Source: an uncultured Clostridium sp. (GTDB lineage Bacteria > Bacillota > Clostridia > UBA1212 > UBA1255). Taken from it: a stretch of DNA of 60,001 nt. Below, one piece after another: positions 36,611-44,894 of this stretch. Location of the stretch: NCBI GenBank assembly GCA_900543695.1, contig UQSG01000016.1, forward strand, positions 1 through 60,001, in the 5' to 3' direction. The stretch's first letter is position 1; the number at the start of each line of letters is the position of its first letter. Both the position numbers and the translations under genes were made by a program. Below the pieces are notes generated by a model. That model worked only from the letters and a program-made list of their open reading frames with translations. It was not told the DNA's origin and ran no database searches.

Positions 36611-37441
36611 GTGAAAATCATACAGCTGCATAACAGCACTCCAAGCCAGATGATGGGATTTCTGCTGGTGACGGACGGCGGAAAGCTCATCGCAGTGGAC
36701 GGGGGCACGGAGGGCGATGCGCCCGAGTTTAAACGGCTTGTGCGCGAACACGGAGGACATATTGATTTCTGGTTCCTGACACATCCCCATCATGATCATC
36801 ACGATGTTTTTGTCACGCTTTCCGAGCATCCCGAAGCGGATATCACGGCGGACCTTGTGTGCTACAGTCCTGCGCCGGAGGATTTTATGGTTCTTGACAA
36901 GGATCAGACCATTAACGACATTATTCGCTTTCGCTCGGCGCTTCAGATCACGCCGTATCCGGTTCATATCCTGAAGGCGGGGGAAGCCTTTGAAACGGAC
37001 AACGTCAGAATCGATGTGCTGCGCGTCGTGAACGAATCGCTGAAAGAAGATTTTATCAACAATCTTTCCGTCGTGTTTCGGATTACGGAACGTCTTCCGG
37101 GAGAAAAAACTTTTAAAATGATTTTTCTGGGTGATCTTGGCAGACAGGGGGGAGAAGAGCTGCTTGCTTTATATGCGGAGGATCGTTCTGCGCTGAAGGC
37201 GGATGCGGTACAGATGGCGCACCACGGACAAAACGGCGTAGAGCTTCCTGTATATGAGGCGATCGCGCCGCGTTATGCATTCTGGCCGACGCCGGACTGG
37301 CTCTGGACGAATACGCCGCATGGCTGGAAGACCGGAAGCGGTCCCTGGAAAACGCTGGAGGTCCGCGCATGGATGGAACAGCTGGGTGCGGAGCCGATTA
37401 CGAGCATGCAGGAGCATGCGGTCTTTGATACCAATCGCTGA
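36611..37441 (+). CDS. Metallo-beta-lactamase-fold hydrolase
   Basis: A 276-residue protein with the zinc motif HPHHDHHD (about residue 57-64), LIAVDGG at the first strand, a FLGDLGRQG Asp motif near residue 175 and AHHGQNG near 200. This is the ComEC/Rec2-like or general beta-CASP-free MBL arrangement; substrate unknown. Translation starts at GTG 36611 with AAGGAGA upstream. It is divergent from the Lrp gene and ends at a clear terminator. Confidence 0.8.
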   Translation: MKIIQLHNSTPSQMMGFLLVTDGGKLIAVDGGTEGDAPEFKRLVREHGGHIDFWFLTHPHHDHHDVFVTLSEHPEADITADLVCYSPAPEDFMVLDKDQTINDIIRFRSALQITPYPVHILKAGEAFETDNVRIDVLRVVNESLKEDFINNLSVVFRITERLPGEKTFKMIFLGDLGRQGGEELLALYAEDRSALKADAVQMAHHGQNGVELPVYEAIAPRYAFWPTPDWLWTNTPHGWKTGSGPWKTLEVRAWMEQLGAEPITSMQEHAVFDTNR

Positions 37442-37459
37442 GAACGTCGCTTTTTACCG

Positions 37460-37498
37460 GCGGGGAGGAAATCTTTCGAAGTCCTCCTCGCTTTTTTT
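37460..37498 (+). terminator. Intrinsic terminator of the MBL-fold gene
   Basis: GCGGGGAGGA (37460-37469) pairs with TCCTCCTCGC (37482-37491), followed by seven T. The T-run overlaps the stop codon of the convergent ogt gene. Confidence 0.9.
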
Positions 37499-38018
37499 AT
37501 TTAGCGGGAATTGTAAATTTTGTGGTATCGACTTTTTCCAGCTTCAGCAAATACAGCTTTTTGTCGATCCCGCCCGCATAGCCTGTCAGGCTTCCTCCGC
37601 TTCCGACAACCCTGTGGCATGGGATCAGAATCGAAATCGGATTATGAGCGACCGCGCCGCCTACCGCCTGCGCAGACATGGATTCGATCTGATTCCGTGC
37701 GGCAATCTGACGCGCGATGGCTCCGTAGGTTGTAACCGCACCGTATGGAATCTGCTTCAGAATTTCCCACACGGAAAGACGGAAGGCAGAGCCCACAGGG
37801 CGCAGAGGCGGCGTAAAATCTGGAATTTTTCCCTGAAAATAGAGATCAAGCCATTTTTTTGTCAACCGAAATACAGGCAGCTCCTTTTCCGCCCTTTCCG
37901 GCGCAAGCGCAGCGGGGTAATATTTCTGTCCGTTAAACCACAGGCCGGTCAGAGCCTCTTCGGTTCCCGCTAAGGTTATGCCGCCAAGCGGCGAACGGTA
38001 AGTATCGGTATACTGCAT
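37497..38018 (-). CDS. ogt: Methylated-DNA--protein-cysteine methyltransferase
   Basis: A 173-residue repair protein that removes methyl groups from O6-methylguanine onto its own cysteine. The active-site motif PCHRVV and the GYAGGIDKKLYLLKLE tail are present, as is the helix-turn-helix region YGAVTTYGAIA. The frame is open upstream, but ATG 38018 gives the family-typical start (MQYTDTYRSPLGG) and has AGGAG upstream. It follows tRNA-Glu on the same strand, separated by the tRNA terminator. Confidence 0.93.
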   Translation of the reverse strand: MQYTDTYRSPLGGITLAGTEEALTGLWFNGQKYYPAALAPERAEKELPVFRLTKKWLDLYFQGKIPDFTPPLRPVGSAFRLSVWEILKQIPYGAVTTYGAIARQIAARNQIESMSAQAVGGAVAHNPISILIPCHRVVGSGGSLTGYAGGIDKKLYLLKLEKVDTTKFTIPAK

Positions 38019-38081
38019 TCTTTTCACACTCCTGTGCTTCCGCGGCAGACGCCGGCCTCTCTGAAAACGATTCTTTTGGAA

Positions 38082-38121
38082 AAATGTAAAAGACGGAACT
38101 GCATATTTCTGCAGTTCCGTC
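38082..38121 (-). terminator. Terminator of tRNA-Glu
   Basis: A 12-bp perfect stem (AGACGGAACTGCA, 38091-38103, with its complement 38110-38122) around a 6-base loop follows the tRNA on the minus strand, then TTTTACATTTTT. Confidence 0.85.
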
Positions 38122-38196
38122 TGGTGACTCATAGGGGAATCGAACCCCTGTTTCCGCCGTGAGAGGGCGGTGTCTTAGCCGCTTGACCAATGAGCC
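38122..38196 (-). tRNA. tRNA-Glu (anticodon CTC)
   Basis: The 75-base minus-strand sequence folds as a cloverleaf: acceptor arms GGCTCAT/ATGAGTC, anticodon stem CCGCC/GGCGG with loop CTCTCAC (anticodon CTC), T-arm AGGGGTTCGATTCCCCT, and an encoded CCA end. The anticodon reads GAG, glutamate. Confidence 0.95.
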
Positions 38197-38210
38197 GTAA
38201 TTTCGTCATT

Positions 38211-38239
38211 AGGATACAACAAATCCGGCATCCTGTCAA
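38211..38239 (-). promoter_or_regulatory. Promoter of tRNA-Glu
   Basis: On the minus strand: TTGACA, 17 bases, TATCCT, about 15 bases before the tRNA. Confidence 0.85.
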
Positions 38240-38297
38240 TAAAAATTTTCGGGGGCCGCCTATAAAAGGGAGAAGAGCCGCGCTCTGCGCAGATCCG

Positions 38298-38714
38298 TCA
38301 GAAAATGAATCCGTATGGCAATAATGGAAGCTCGCAATCGTAATTTGCATATAGAAAGGAAAGCAGCTCCGCTGCGGTAAGCAGTTTCCCTTTTTTAGGA
38401 ATTTTTCCCCAATATTCACTTTCCCATCGATCCATATATTCTGCAATATAATGATCTATCTTTAATGTTATATTTTTGATATTTAATCTGCAGCGAATGG
38501 ACATATAATTCAGGGCATGAAATGGATCGACTAATATATCCCTTTTATAAACTTCTCCGCATGCTGCGCGCAGACACAGAAGCGCCTCTTTTTTTAATTT
38601 GACAATTCTGCGGCAGCGCAGACCTTCCGTTTCTGAAATAAAAGAAATATCTTCATAACAAAGCATTACCAGAACATTCGCATGCTCTGCGTCGAGAAAT
38701 GGAATAATTTTCAT
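38298..38714 (-). CDS. Hypothetical protein divergent from the XRE pair (138 aa)
   Basis: I do not recognise this 138-residue protein. It is soluble, with a mixed alpha/beta look, four cysteines and a tyrosine-rich C-terminus (SFLYANYDCELPLLPYGFIF). GAGGAA precedes ATG 38714. The DNA is A+T-rich relative to its flanks. It is divergent from two tandem XRE regulators and shares with them the A+T-rich intergenic region that holds two palindromes, so it is the probable target of those regulators. Such a pairing is seen in toxin, phage-like or adaptive loci, but nothing here identifies a toxin. Confidence 0.55.
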   Translation of the reverse strand: MKIIPFLDAEHANVLVMLCYEDISFISETEGLRCRRIVKLKKEALLCLRAACGEVYKRDILVDPFHALNYMSIRCRLNIKNITLKIDHYIAEYMDRWESEYWGKIPKKGKLLTAAELLSFLYANYDCELPLLPYGFIF

Positions 38715-38749
38715 AGATAATTTCCTCTTTTCAATTAATAAATAAAAAA

Positions 38750-38797
38750 ATACCTATAGGGTTATAAAAATAAATAATAATATTACCTAAAGGTAAT
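38750..38797. promoter_or_regulatory. Twin palindromic operator candidates of the XRE locus
   Basis: ACCTATAGGG within ATACCTATAGGGTTAT (38750-38765) and ATTACCTAAAGGTAAT (38782-38797) are two related palindromes (ACC-N4-GGT core), centres 33 bases apart, about three helical turns. They lie between the orphan gene and the first XRE gene. Confidence 0.65.
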
Positions 38798-38837
38798 GTC
38801 AAGATTGTTAAAATTAATTTTAAGGAGGAGATCTAAT

Positions 38838-39197
38838 ATGTATGACATGGGAAAAGTAATAAAAGAACAAAGAATGCTTCAAAAAATGACGCAGGAACAG
38901 GTCGCCTATGCCCTGAATATATCTGCTGTGACGGTCGGACGGTGGGAAAACAACTATAAGACGCCTTCTCTGGAGCACATGGTCGGCTTAGCCGTTCTAT
39001 TCAATGTATCGCTGAATACGATTGCCGGATTGCAGGAAGAATCCGTTCTCTCGATTGGCCGTCTGTCAGAATCGCAGCGGCAGCTGATGCTCGACATCGT
39101 GCATGAATTTTCAAATCCGGAGAAAAGCAAAGGGCTTAGCCGCACAAAGAAAGATATTATTTGCAGACTTCTCGACGAATTTTTGAAAGGAGAATAA
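38838..39197 (+). CDS. XRE-family regulator 1
   Basis: A 119-residue protein: an N-terminal Cro/CI-type helix-turn-helix (KMTQEQVAYALNISAVTVGRWENNYKTPS, about residues 15-43) and a C-terminal helical tail. The recognition helix SAVTVGRWE is close to that of the next gene. AAGGAGG precedes ATG 38838; the in-frame ATG further upstream would overlap this site. It is followed two bases later by a paralogue. It probably binds the palindromes at 38750-38797. Confidence 0.85.
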   Translation: MYDMGKVIKEQRMLQKMTQEQVAYALNISAVTVGRWENNYKTPSLEHMVGLAVLFNVSLNTIAGLQEESVLSIGRLSESQRQLMLDIVHEFSNPEKSKGLSRTKKDIICRLLDEFLKGE

Positions 39198-39199
39198 AA

Positions 39200-39553
39200 A
39201 TGTTTGATTTTGGAGAAAGGCTGAAAGGCCTGCGCAAGGAAAAGGGGTATTCGCAAAAAAACCTTGCAGCCAAATTGAATGTATCACAGAATACCGTTTT
39301 ACGATGGGAGAATAATTATAAATCCCCTACGCTTCATAATTTAATCGAGCTTTCCGTGCTGTTGGAAACCTCTCTGGATTATCTGGCAGGAATCGCAACG
39401 AAGAGACCGGTTATTACGGATCGTCTGACACAGGAGCAGATTACGATTTTGAATATGCTGGCGCTGGAGTTTCAGTTCCGCAAAAAAGGATCGGGCCTTA
39501 CACAGCGTCAAATGAACGTGCTGAACGAGCTGATCATAGCCTTTACAAAATGA
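39200..39553 (+). CDS. XRE-family regulator 2 (paralogue of the preceding gene)
   Basis: A 117-residue protein with the same layout: helix-turn-helix GYSQKNLAAKLNVSQNTVLRWENNYKSPT (about 16-44) and a helical tail with a similar spacing of hydrophobics (RLTQEQITILNMLALEF). Local duplication best explains the pair. Two related but distinct recognition helices (SAVTVGRWE versus SQNTVLRWE) could allow heterodimers or different site preference. AAAGGAG at the end of the first gene serves as its ribosome binding site. Confidence 0.85.
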   Translation: MFDFGERLKGLRKEKGYSQKNLAAKLNVSQNTVLRWENNYKSPTLHNLIELSVLLETSLDYLAGIATKRPVITDRLTQEQITILNMLALEFQFRKKGSGLTQRQMNVLNELIIAFTK

Positions 39554-39558
39554 TTTGC

Positions 39559-39587
39559 TTGCGAAAACGGACGCATTGTGGCATAAT
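39559..39587 (+). promoter_or_regulatory. Promoter of the division cluster
   Basis: TTGCGA (39559-39564), 17 bases, CATAAT (39582-39587), 46 bases before the ftsQ start. Confidence 0.55.
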
Positions 39588-39633
39588 ACATAAAGTGCAT
39601 GTTTCTACTGTGTACAAAGGATAAAATGCCGTT

Positions 39634-40590
39634 ATGCGGCAGAGGAACGCGGTTATGGGCACACAATACAGAGCGGCAGAGAAGAGCGGGGATCGCGCGT
39701 CGGCCCGCCGTCTGTCCCGGAACCGAGAGGACGGGCAGAGTCAAAACGTATATCAGAGGAGAGAAAAGAAGAAATTTTCCGTGAGGAAGAGGATTCTTCT
39801 GATTGTTTTTGCGGCGGTTGCAATTACCGTCATTCTTTTGCTGTCTCCCATTTTCAGCATTTCAGAAATCCGGATCAGCGCCGTTTCCTTATATTCGAGC
39901 GAGGAGCTTCTGTCCTCTTTCGACGGCCTGAAAGGAAAAAACGGCTTTCTTTCTCTTCTTCAGAGCACGTCCTTTTCTGATTTGGACGATCTTTTCCGAT
40001 TACGCCTTGGCAGTAAAGAAGAGAGCCTGCTGTTCGACTATCCGCTTATAAAAAATATTGTCGTTCGATATGACTTGCCTGATACAATCGTGGTGGAAAT
40101 CGAGGAGCGGACTCCCGTTATGGTAACCGAATCCGACGGCATGTATCTGCATATCGATTCTGAAGGGTATCTGCTCGGTACCTATACGCAGGCAGATCTG
40201 CTGGATATGCCCGTGATCCGGGGAATCCGTATCTCGGACTATAAGATTGGAACATCAGTTGCGGGCGGAAAAGATCGCGCCACGGATGACGCAATTAAAA
40301 TTTGCAGCACGATGAAACAACTTTCGATGCTTTCCTATATTGATATTATTGACGTTTCGGATTATAATGAAATCTGGATGTACTGTGCGCCTTCCTTATC
40401 CATAAAATTCGGCAGCGCAGACGATATCGGCAGAAAACTTTCCTATATTAAAGGGATAATTGACAGCGGATATGATGGGAATTCGAACGGAACACTGGAT
40501 CTGTCTGCGGGAGGAAATCCGGTGTTTACAAACAACGAACCGGCGCAGGAGGCTCTTGAAACGCCGCAGGCTCCGGAAACCGCGCAGTGA
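39634..40590 (+). CDS. ftsQ: Cell division protein FtsQ/DivIB
   Basis: The 318-residue bitopic membrane protein has a basic cytoplasmic N-terminus (about 1-52), a transmembrane helix (about 53-73), a POTRA domain (SPIFSISEIRISAVSLYSSEE onward) and a FtsQ-type beta domain with IEERTPVMVTESDGMYLHIDSEGYLL, then a low-complexity C-terminal tail. FtsQ/DivIB links early and late division proteins at the septum. The start may be ATG 39634 or 39655. It opens an ftsQ-sbp-ftsA-ftsZ run. Confidence 0.85.
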   Translation: MRQRNAVMGTQYRAAEKSGDRASARRLSRNREDGQSQNVYQRREKKKFSVRKRILLIVFAAVAITVILLLSPIFSISEIRISAVSLYSSEELLSSFDGLKGKNGFLSLLQSTSFSDLDDLFRLRLGSKEESLLFDYPLIKNIVVRYDLPDTIVVEIEERTPVMVTESDGMYLHIDSEGYLLGTYTQADLLDMPVIRGIRISDYKIGTSVAGGKDRATDDAIKICSTMKQLSMLSYIDIIDVSDYNEIWMYCAPSLSIKFGSADDIGRKLSYIKGIIDSGYDGNSNGTLDLSAGGNPVFTNNEPAQEALETPQAPETAQ

Positions 40591-40605
40591 AGGGAAGGAA
40601 CAAAT

Positions 40606-40956
40606 ATGATTCCGATTTTGGGACTGATCATAGGGTTGATTGCGGGAATATTCCTGCCGGGCGAAATTCCGGCGGAATATTCCACATATGTCGCGGTCGG
40701 GATTCTTGCCATGATAGACAGCGTGCTGGGCGGAGGAGTCGCCTCGCTCCAGGGACGCTTTGACTTGAAAATATTTATATCCGGCTTTATCGGCAATGCC
40801 TTTTTGGCCGTGATCCTTGCTTTTATCGGCGACAAAATGGGGATTCCTCTTTATATGGCGGCGATCTTTGCGTTCGGGACGAGGCTGTTTGAGAATTTTG
40901 CAACGATCAGAAGGCTGCTGATCAGCAAATATTCCAAAAAGAAAGACTTACATTGA
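40606..40956 (+). CDS. sbp: Small basic protein Sbp (DUF1290)
   Basis: A 116-residue protein with two to three transmembrane segments and a basic C-terminus (RRLLISKYSKKKDLH). The sequence GLIIGLIAGIFLPGEIP and LEA-like FENFATIRRLLI match the small basic protein family encoded between ftsQ and ftsA in Gram-positive bacteria. Function is not well known. RBS GGGAAGG precedes ATG 40606. Confidence 0.85.
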   Translation: MIPILGLIIGLIAGIFLPGEIPAEYSTYVAVGILAMIDSVLGGGVASLQGRFDLKIFISGFIGNAFLAVILAFIGDKMGIPLYMAAIFAFGTRLFENFATIRRLLISKYSKKKDLH

Positions 40957-41000
40957 TTTTACAAAAGACAATATTACTAGGAAGAAGGCAGGTATGAACA

Positions 41001-42254
41001 ATGGTCAAATATGTAGCGGCGCTTGACATCGGAACGACCGGACTCCGGATGCTTGTAGGAAAAATTACAGATTCCGGAAGCACGCATATTATTGCAAAAT
41101 CGACGGTTGTCTGCAGAGGCGTCAGGAAATTTCAAATAGAGGATGAACAGGAGCTGATCTCGGGTGTCCGGAAGCTTCTGAAGAAAATAGAGGAACAGAC
41201 AGATATTATTGTAAAATCAGCTTATGTCAGCGTACAGGGGGCTTACGTCGGATATGTAAGGAATACGGCTGTGATTGACACGGAGAATGGGAGCGTAACG
41301 GCGGGGATCATCGCCGATCTCCTGGACAAGACGTCGGATATCGAGCTGTATGAAGACGAGCATCTGATTGATGTCATTCCGATTAAATATATCATAGACG
41401 ATACAACGGCGACAACGGATCCGTATGGCGCAGAGGCGGGATCGCTGCGTGTGGAAGCCGATGTCGTAACGGCAAGCGAAGACGCGGTACATCGGATTAC
41501 GGGATGTCTGAACGCCGCCGGCCTGGAGGTCGACGGGTTTATTCCATTCTCAGCGGCCATGATGGGGCTGCTTCCGGATTATGAGCAGGAAAGCGGCAGC
41601 ACGCTGCTGATCGATGTCGGCGGAAGCGTTACCGAGTTTTCTGTGTACTTCAAAAATTACCCGTTTTTTTCTTCATCTATTCCCGTCGGCGGCGACCATA
41701 TTACGAATGACGTCGCGGCGGTACTGAAAATCAGCCCGGAAGAAGCGGAAACCATTAAACGTGATTACGCGATTGCAACAACCGAGCTTGTCACAAATAA
41801 CGTAGACGTTGCCGTGTTCGATCTGGAGAAGGGTATGCAGCAGCTCGTCAAAATCCGAGATATTGTGGAAATTATGGAGGCGAGAATTGTTGGACTGCTC
41901 AACATCATTGCGGATAGACTGGAGCAAGAGGACATCTGCCCGGAGAAAATCGACCGGATTATTTTCAGCGGCGACGGTCTTGCTTCCTTCAACGGCCTGG
42001 ATATCCTGTGCAATGAGATTTTCAATGCCCCATATCTGTCCGTCGATTTTTCCAGGGTCACGGGCATGAAGGGCTGCTACACCTATACAAGCGGAATGGT
42101 AATGTATATCTCCGGTCTGCTGCCATTAGGAAGAATGGATTCCCGTATTGAGAAAAAGTCCTTTTTATCAGAGCCTCAGCAAGAACAGGGCAGCGGCATC
42201 CTTTCCGGGGCAAAAGAAAAGGTGCGCGGCTGGATTGCGAGGTTCCGGGAGTAA
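41001..42254 (+). CDS. ftsA: Cell division protein FtsA
   Basis: A 417-residue actin-like ATPase that anchors FtsZ to the membrane. N-terminal ALDIGTTGLRMLVGKI is the first phosphate-binding loop; the 1C domain region (VIPIKYIIDD) follows; ATP motifs LLIDVGGSVTEFSV (about residue 200) and IIFSGDGLASFNGL (about 310) are present. The C-terminal amphipathic helix (KEKVRGWIARFRE) is the membrane target sequence. Start ATG 41001; AGAAGGCAGG lies upstream. Confidence 0.95.
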   Translation: MVKYVAALDIGTTGLRMLVGKITDSGSTHIIAKSTVVCRGVRKFQIEDEQELISGVRKLLKKIEEQTDIIVKSAYVSVQGAYVGYVRNTAVIDTENGSVTAGIIADLLDKTSDIELYEDEHLIDVIPIKYIIDDTTATTDPYGAEAGSLRVEADVVTASEDAVHRITGCLNAAGLEVDGFIPFSAAMMGLLPDYEQESGSTLLIDVGGSVTEFSVYFKNYPFFSSSIPVGGDHITNDVAAVLKISPEEAETIKRDYAIATTELVTNNVDVAVFDLEKGMQQLVKIRDIVEIMEARIVGLLNIIADRLEQEDICPEKIDRIIFSGDGLASFNGLDILCNEIFNAPYLSVDFSRVTGMKGCYTYTSGMVMYISGLLPLGRMDSRIEKKSFLSEPQQEQGSGILSGAKEKVRGWIARFRE

Positions 42255-42322
42255 AAAGCGTACAAAATACTGTAAAATGAAAGAAATACTGGAATTCACG
42301 GAGCTTTTTTAAAAATATGCTA

Positions 42323-42351
42323 TTGCATAACAAACTCCGATGATGTATAGT
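42323..42351 (+). promoter_or_regulatory. Promoter of ftsZ
   Basis: TTGCAT (42323-42328), 17 bases, TATAGT (42346-42351), giving ftsZ its own promoter in the 169-base ftsA-ftsZ gap. Confidence 0.75.
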
Positions 42352-42423
42352 AATATAGATAGAAAATATCTTGAATTTTAGGGAACAAAGCAGACAGAAG
42401 ATGAAATTTAAGGAGGGCTTAAC

Positions 42424-43524
42424 TTGAGTATCGAATATGACAGTGAAGCAGGCAAGGATGCCAAGATTATCGTAATCGGGATCGGCGGCGGCGGCAACAA
42501 CGCTGTTGACAGAATGATAGAGTCGGGAATGACGACCGTGGATTTTATCGCAATGAACACGGACAAGCACGTTCTTTTAAAATCAAAAGCGGGAACGAAA
42601 ATACAGCTTGGAGAGAAACTGACAAGAGGCCTGGGCGCGGGAGCAAATCCGGAGATCGGAGAAAAGGCGGCGGCGGAAAACCGCGATGAGATTACGAATC
42701 TTCTGAACGGTGTCGATATGGTCTTTATCACGGCAGGTATGGGGGGCGGAACGGGAACCGGCGCAGCGCCGGTCGTGGCCGAAATCGCAAAGAGCCTGGG
42801 AATTCTGACCGTGGCGGTCGTCACGAAGCCGTTTGCTTTTGAAGGCAGACGCAAAATGATGGCGGCGCTTAAGGGGATCGAGAAGCTGGAAGAAAACGTA
42901 GATTCGCTGGTAATCATTCCGAACGACAATATTATGAAGATTGTGGATGAAAAGGTAACCATCCAGAACGCCTTCAAGCTCGTAGATGAAGTTCTCAGCA
43001 ATTCCGTACAGGGAATCTGTGATATCATTACGGATGTTGCCGACGTAAACGTAGATTTTGCAGACGTGAAGACGACGATGTCCAACAAGGGAATCGTACA
43101 CATGGGCGTCGGACGTGCCTCCGGCAAGAACCGTGCAGAAGAAGCTCTGAAAATGGCCATTGAAAATCCGCTGCTGGAAACGAGTATTCGCGGCGCAAAG
43201 TCCGTCCTTGTATATTACTGCGGAGACAATATCAACATGATGGAGCTGACGCTTGTTAATAATGAGGTTCATGAAGAAGTCGATGCGGATGCGCAGATCA
43301 TTTTCGGCGCAATGGAAGCAAAAGACGACATGAATGATGAAATGAAGATTACGGTCATTGCCGCAGGCTTTGACGATCAGGAAATCGGAGATGCGATGGA
43401 TCTCGATACGAAAGCGACGCTTACCGCGGCGGCGTCCGTTGAGGAAGCGGAACCGTCGAGAAGAAGAAGGGCAAGAGTCGATGATGACTTTGATGTTCCT
43501 ACTTTCCTGCAAAACAGAAAATAA
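42424..43524 (+). CDS. ftsZ: Cell division protein FtsZ
   Basis: A 366-residue tubulin homologue forming the division ring. GGGGNNAVDRM and the GTP-binding GMGGGTGTGAAPVVA loop are intact, and the C-terminal peptide DDDFDVPTFLQNRK, which binds FtsA, closes the protein. Translation starts at TTG 42424 with AAGGAGGG just upstream; no in-frame ATG fits better. The gene has its own promoter and ends at a strong terminator. Confidence 0.97.
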   Translation: MSIEYDSEAGKDAKIIVIGIGGGGNNAVDRMIESGMTTVDFIAMNTDKHVLLKSKAGTKIQLGEKLTRGLGAGANPEIGEKAAAENRDEITNLLNGVDMVFITAGMGGGTGTGAAPVVAEIAKSLGILTVAVVTKPFAFEGRRKMMAALKGIEKLEENVDSLVIIPNDNIMKIVDEKVTIQNAFKLVDEVLSNSVQGICDIITDVADVNVDFADVKTTMSNKGIVHMGVGRASGKNRAEEALKMAIENPLLETSIRGAKSVLVYYCGDNINMMELTLVNNEVHEEVDADAQIIFGAMEAKDDMNDEMKITVIAAGFDDQEIGDAMDLDTKATLTAAASVEEAEPSRRRRARVDDDFDVPTFLQNRK

Positions 43525-43542
43525 TCGGACCAGGATGGTACG

Positions 43543-43575
43543 GCGGCCTGCACGAGATGGTGCAGGCCGCTTTTT
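43543..43575 (+). terminator. Intrinsic terminator after ftsZ
   Basis: GCGGCCTGCAC (43543-43553) and GTGCAGGCCGC (43560-43570), 11 bp with a 6-base loop, then five T. It abuts the stop codon of the convergent ylmC gene. Confidence 0.9.
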
Positions 43576-43837
43576 ATGTCTTGAACAGATAACGCAGAAC
43601 TCGTTCTTCGATTTCTACGATGATAACGTCATCACCAATTTTACGTATTTTTTCAAACGGTATGATGAGCTCGGCGTCTTTGGCCGCGCAGCCAAACAGC
43701 TTTCCCGTCCCGGCGACCATAATCGCCTCAAGGCGCCCCGTTTCAAAATTGACATCGGCGTCGCATACGTAGCCAAGCCTCCGGCCATCTGATAAATTAA
43801 CCACCTCATTATTACGAAATAAACTCATTCGTCCCAT
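43574..43837 (-). CDS. YlmC/YmxH-family PRC-barrel sporulation protein
   Basis: An 87-residue protein with a PRC-barrel: NNEVVNLSDGRRLGYVCDADV near the start and GRLEAIMVAG, then VIVEIEERVLR. YlmC/YmxH proteins are conserved near sporulation sigma genes in Clostridia; their function is unclear. The start is either ATG 43837 or the fourth codon ATG 43828. It is convergent with ftsZ and sits before spoIIGA on the other strand. Confidence 0.8.
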   Translation of the reverse strand: MGRMSLFRNNEVVNLSDGRRLGYVCDADVNFETGRLEAIMVAGTGKLFGCAAKDAELIIPFEKIRKIGDDVIIVEIEERVLRYLFKT

Positions 43838-43945
43838 AGAAACACCGGCACGCCCGAAGCAACGCTTTATTTTATTATACGCGAAGGCGGGCCCGGCCTA
43901 TCACTAAAATAAAACTAAATTTTTTATAAACCAAAACAGTCATAT

Positions 43946-43969
43946 TTCGACCTTCCGATAACATATAAT
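43946..43969 (+). promoter_or_regulatory. Possible Spo0A-activated promoter of spoIIGA-sigE
   Basis: A TATAAT (43964-43969) without a recognisable -35 is preceded by TTCGACC (43946-43952), six of seven matches to the Spo0A box in reverse orientation. spoIIG in B. subtilis uses this kind of promoter. Confidence 0.4.
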
Positions 43970-44002
43970 TTATAAACATAAATTGATGCGGGAGGTCTGT
44001 TC

Positions 44003-44872
44003 GTGAACGATGTCTATCTTGATGTTCTCATATTCGAAAATATGATTATGAATTACGTCATTTTACATATTACCTCGCTGACGGCCTCCCGCTGCTCCCG
44101 TTGGTACCGCCTCCTGGCCGGCGCTGCGATCGGTACGGTGTATGCAATCCTTTCGCTGTGGCTCAGCGCATTTTTGCATGCGCTTCTGGGAAAGATTCTG
44201 CTTTCTGCTCTGATGGTGCTTGTCGCGTACTTTCCCAAAAAATTCAAGGATTTCCTGCGTCTGTCAGCCATTTTCTATGGGGTGACGTTTTTATTTGCGG
44301 GGATTTCTTTTGGAATTCTTCTGACAGGAAGAGTAAAATCTGCCAGCAACATTCTTGTAACGGTATGCATTGGCTATCTGCTGGTGCTGGTCATTGCCCG
44401 ATGCATCCAAAGACATCGCCATGCGGAACAGTCTGCAGCCAAGGTATTCATACAATTTGAACGGACCGCGGACAACGGCGTTTGGCTTCCTGCAATGATC
44501 GATACGGGAAATTCGCTTCGTGACCCTTTTACCGGCACCTCCGTAATCGTTGCGGAGCTGGAAGCGCTTGCGGCGCTGCTGCCGGAGGAGGTTTCCGAAT
44601 CCATTCGGGAAAACGGCACGGGAGATATTCTGAACAGCGCTTCTGCGGTCTGTACGGCGAAGGGCTGGGAACGGCGCTTTCGTCTGATTCCGTATCATTC
44701 CGTAGGCCACGAAAACGGGATTTTGCCTGGCTTTAAAGCGGACGTCGTACGCGTCAGCGAGGACGGGGGAGAAGGCGCTGAGCTGAACGACGTTGTTGTA
44801 TGCCTTTATGAAAAGGCGCTTTCGGAAGATGAACAATACAGGGTGCTTCTGGCCCCTGATATGATAGCATGA
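44003..44872 (+). CDS. spoIIGA: Sigma-E processing peptidase SpoIIGA
   Basis: A 289-residue protein with about five N-terminal transmembrane helices (residues 8-130) and a C-terminal aspartic-protease domain with the motif DTGNSL near residue 168 (IDTGNSLRDPFTG). SpoIIGA activates pro-sigma-E in the mother cell on a signal from the forespore. Start is GTG 44003 with GGGAGG upstream. sigE follows 22 bases later, the standard spoIIG arrangement. Confidence 0.92.
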   Translation: MNDVYLDVLIFENMIMNYVILHITSLTASRCSRWYRLLAGAAIGTVYAILSLWLSAFLHALLGKILLSALMVLVAYFPKKFKDFLRLSAIFYGVTFLFAGISFGILLTGRVKSASNILVTVCIGYLLVLVIARCIQRHRHAEQSAAKVFIQFERTADNGVWLPAMIDTGNSLRDPFTGTSVIVAELEALAALLPEEVSESIRENGTGDILNSASAVCTAKGWERRFRLIPYHSVGHENGILPGFKADVVRVSEDGGEGAELNDVVVCLYEKALSEDEQYRVLLAPDMIA

Positions 44873-44894
44873 TCAAAATGGGAGGAATGGTTTT

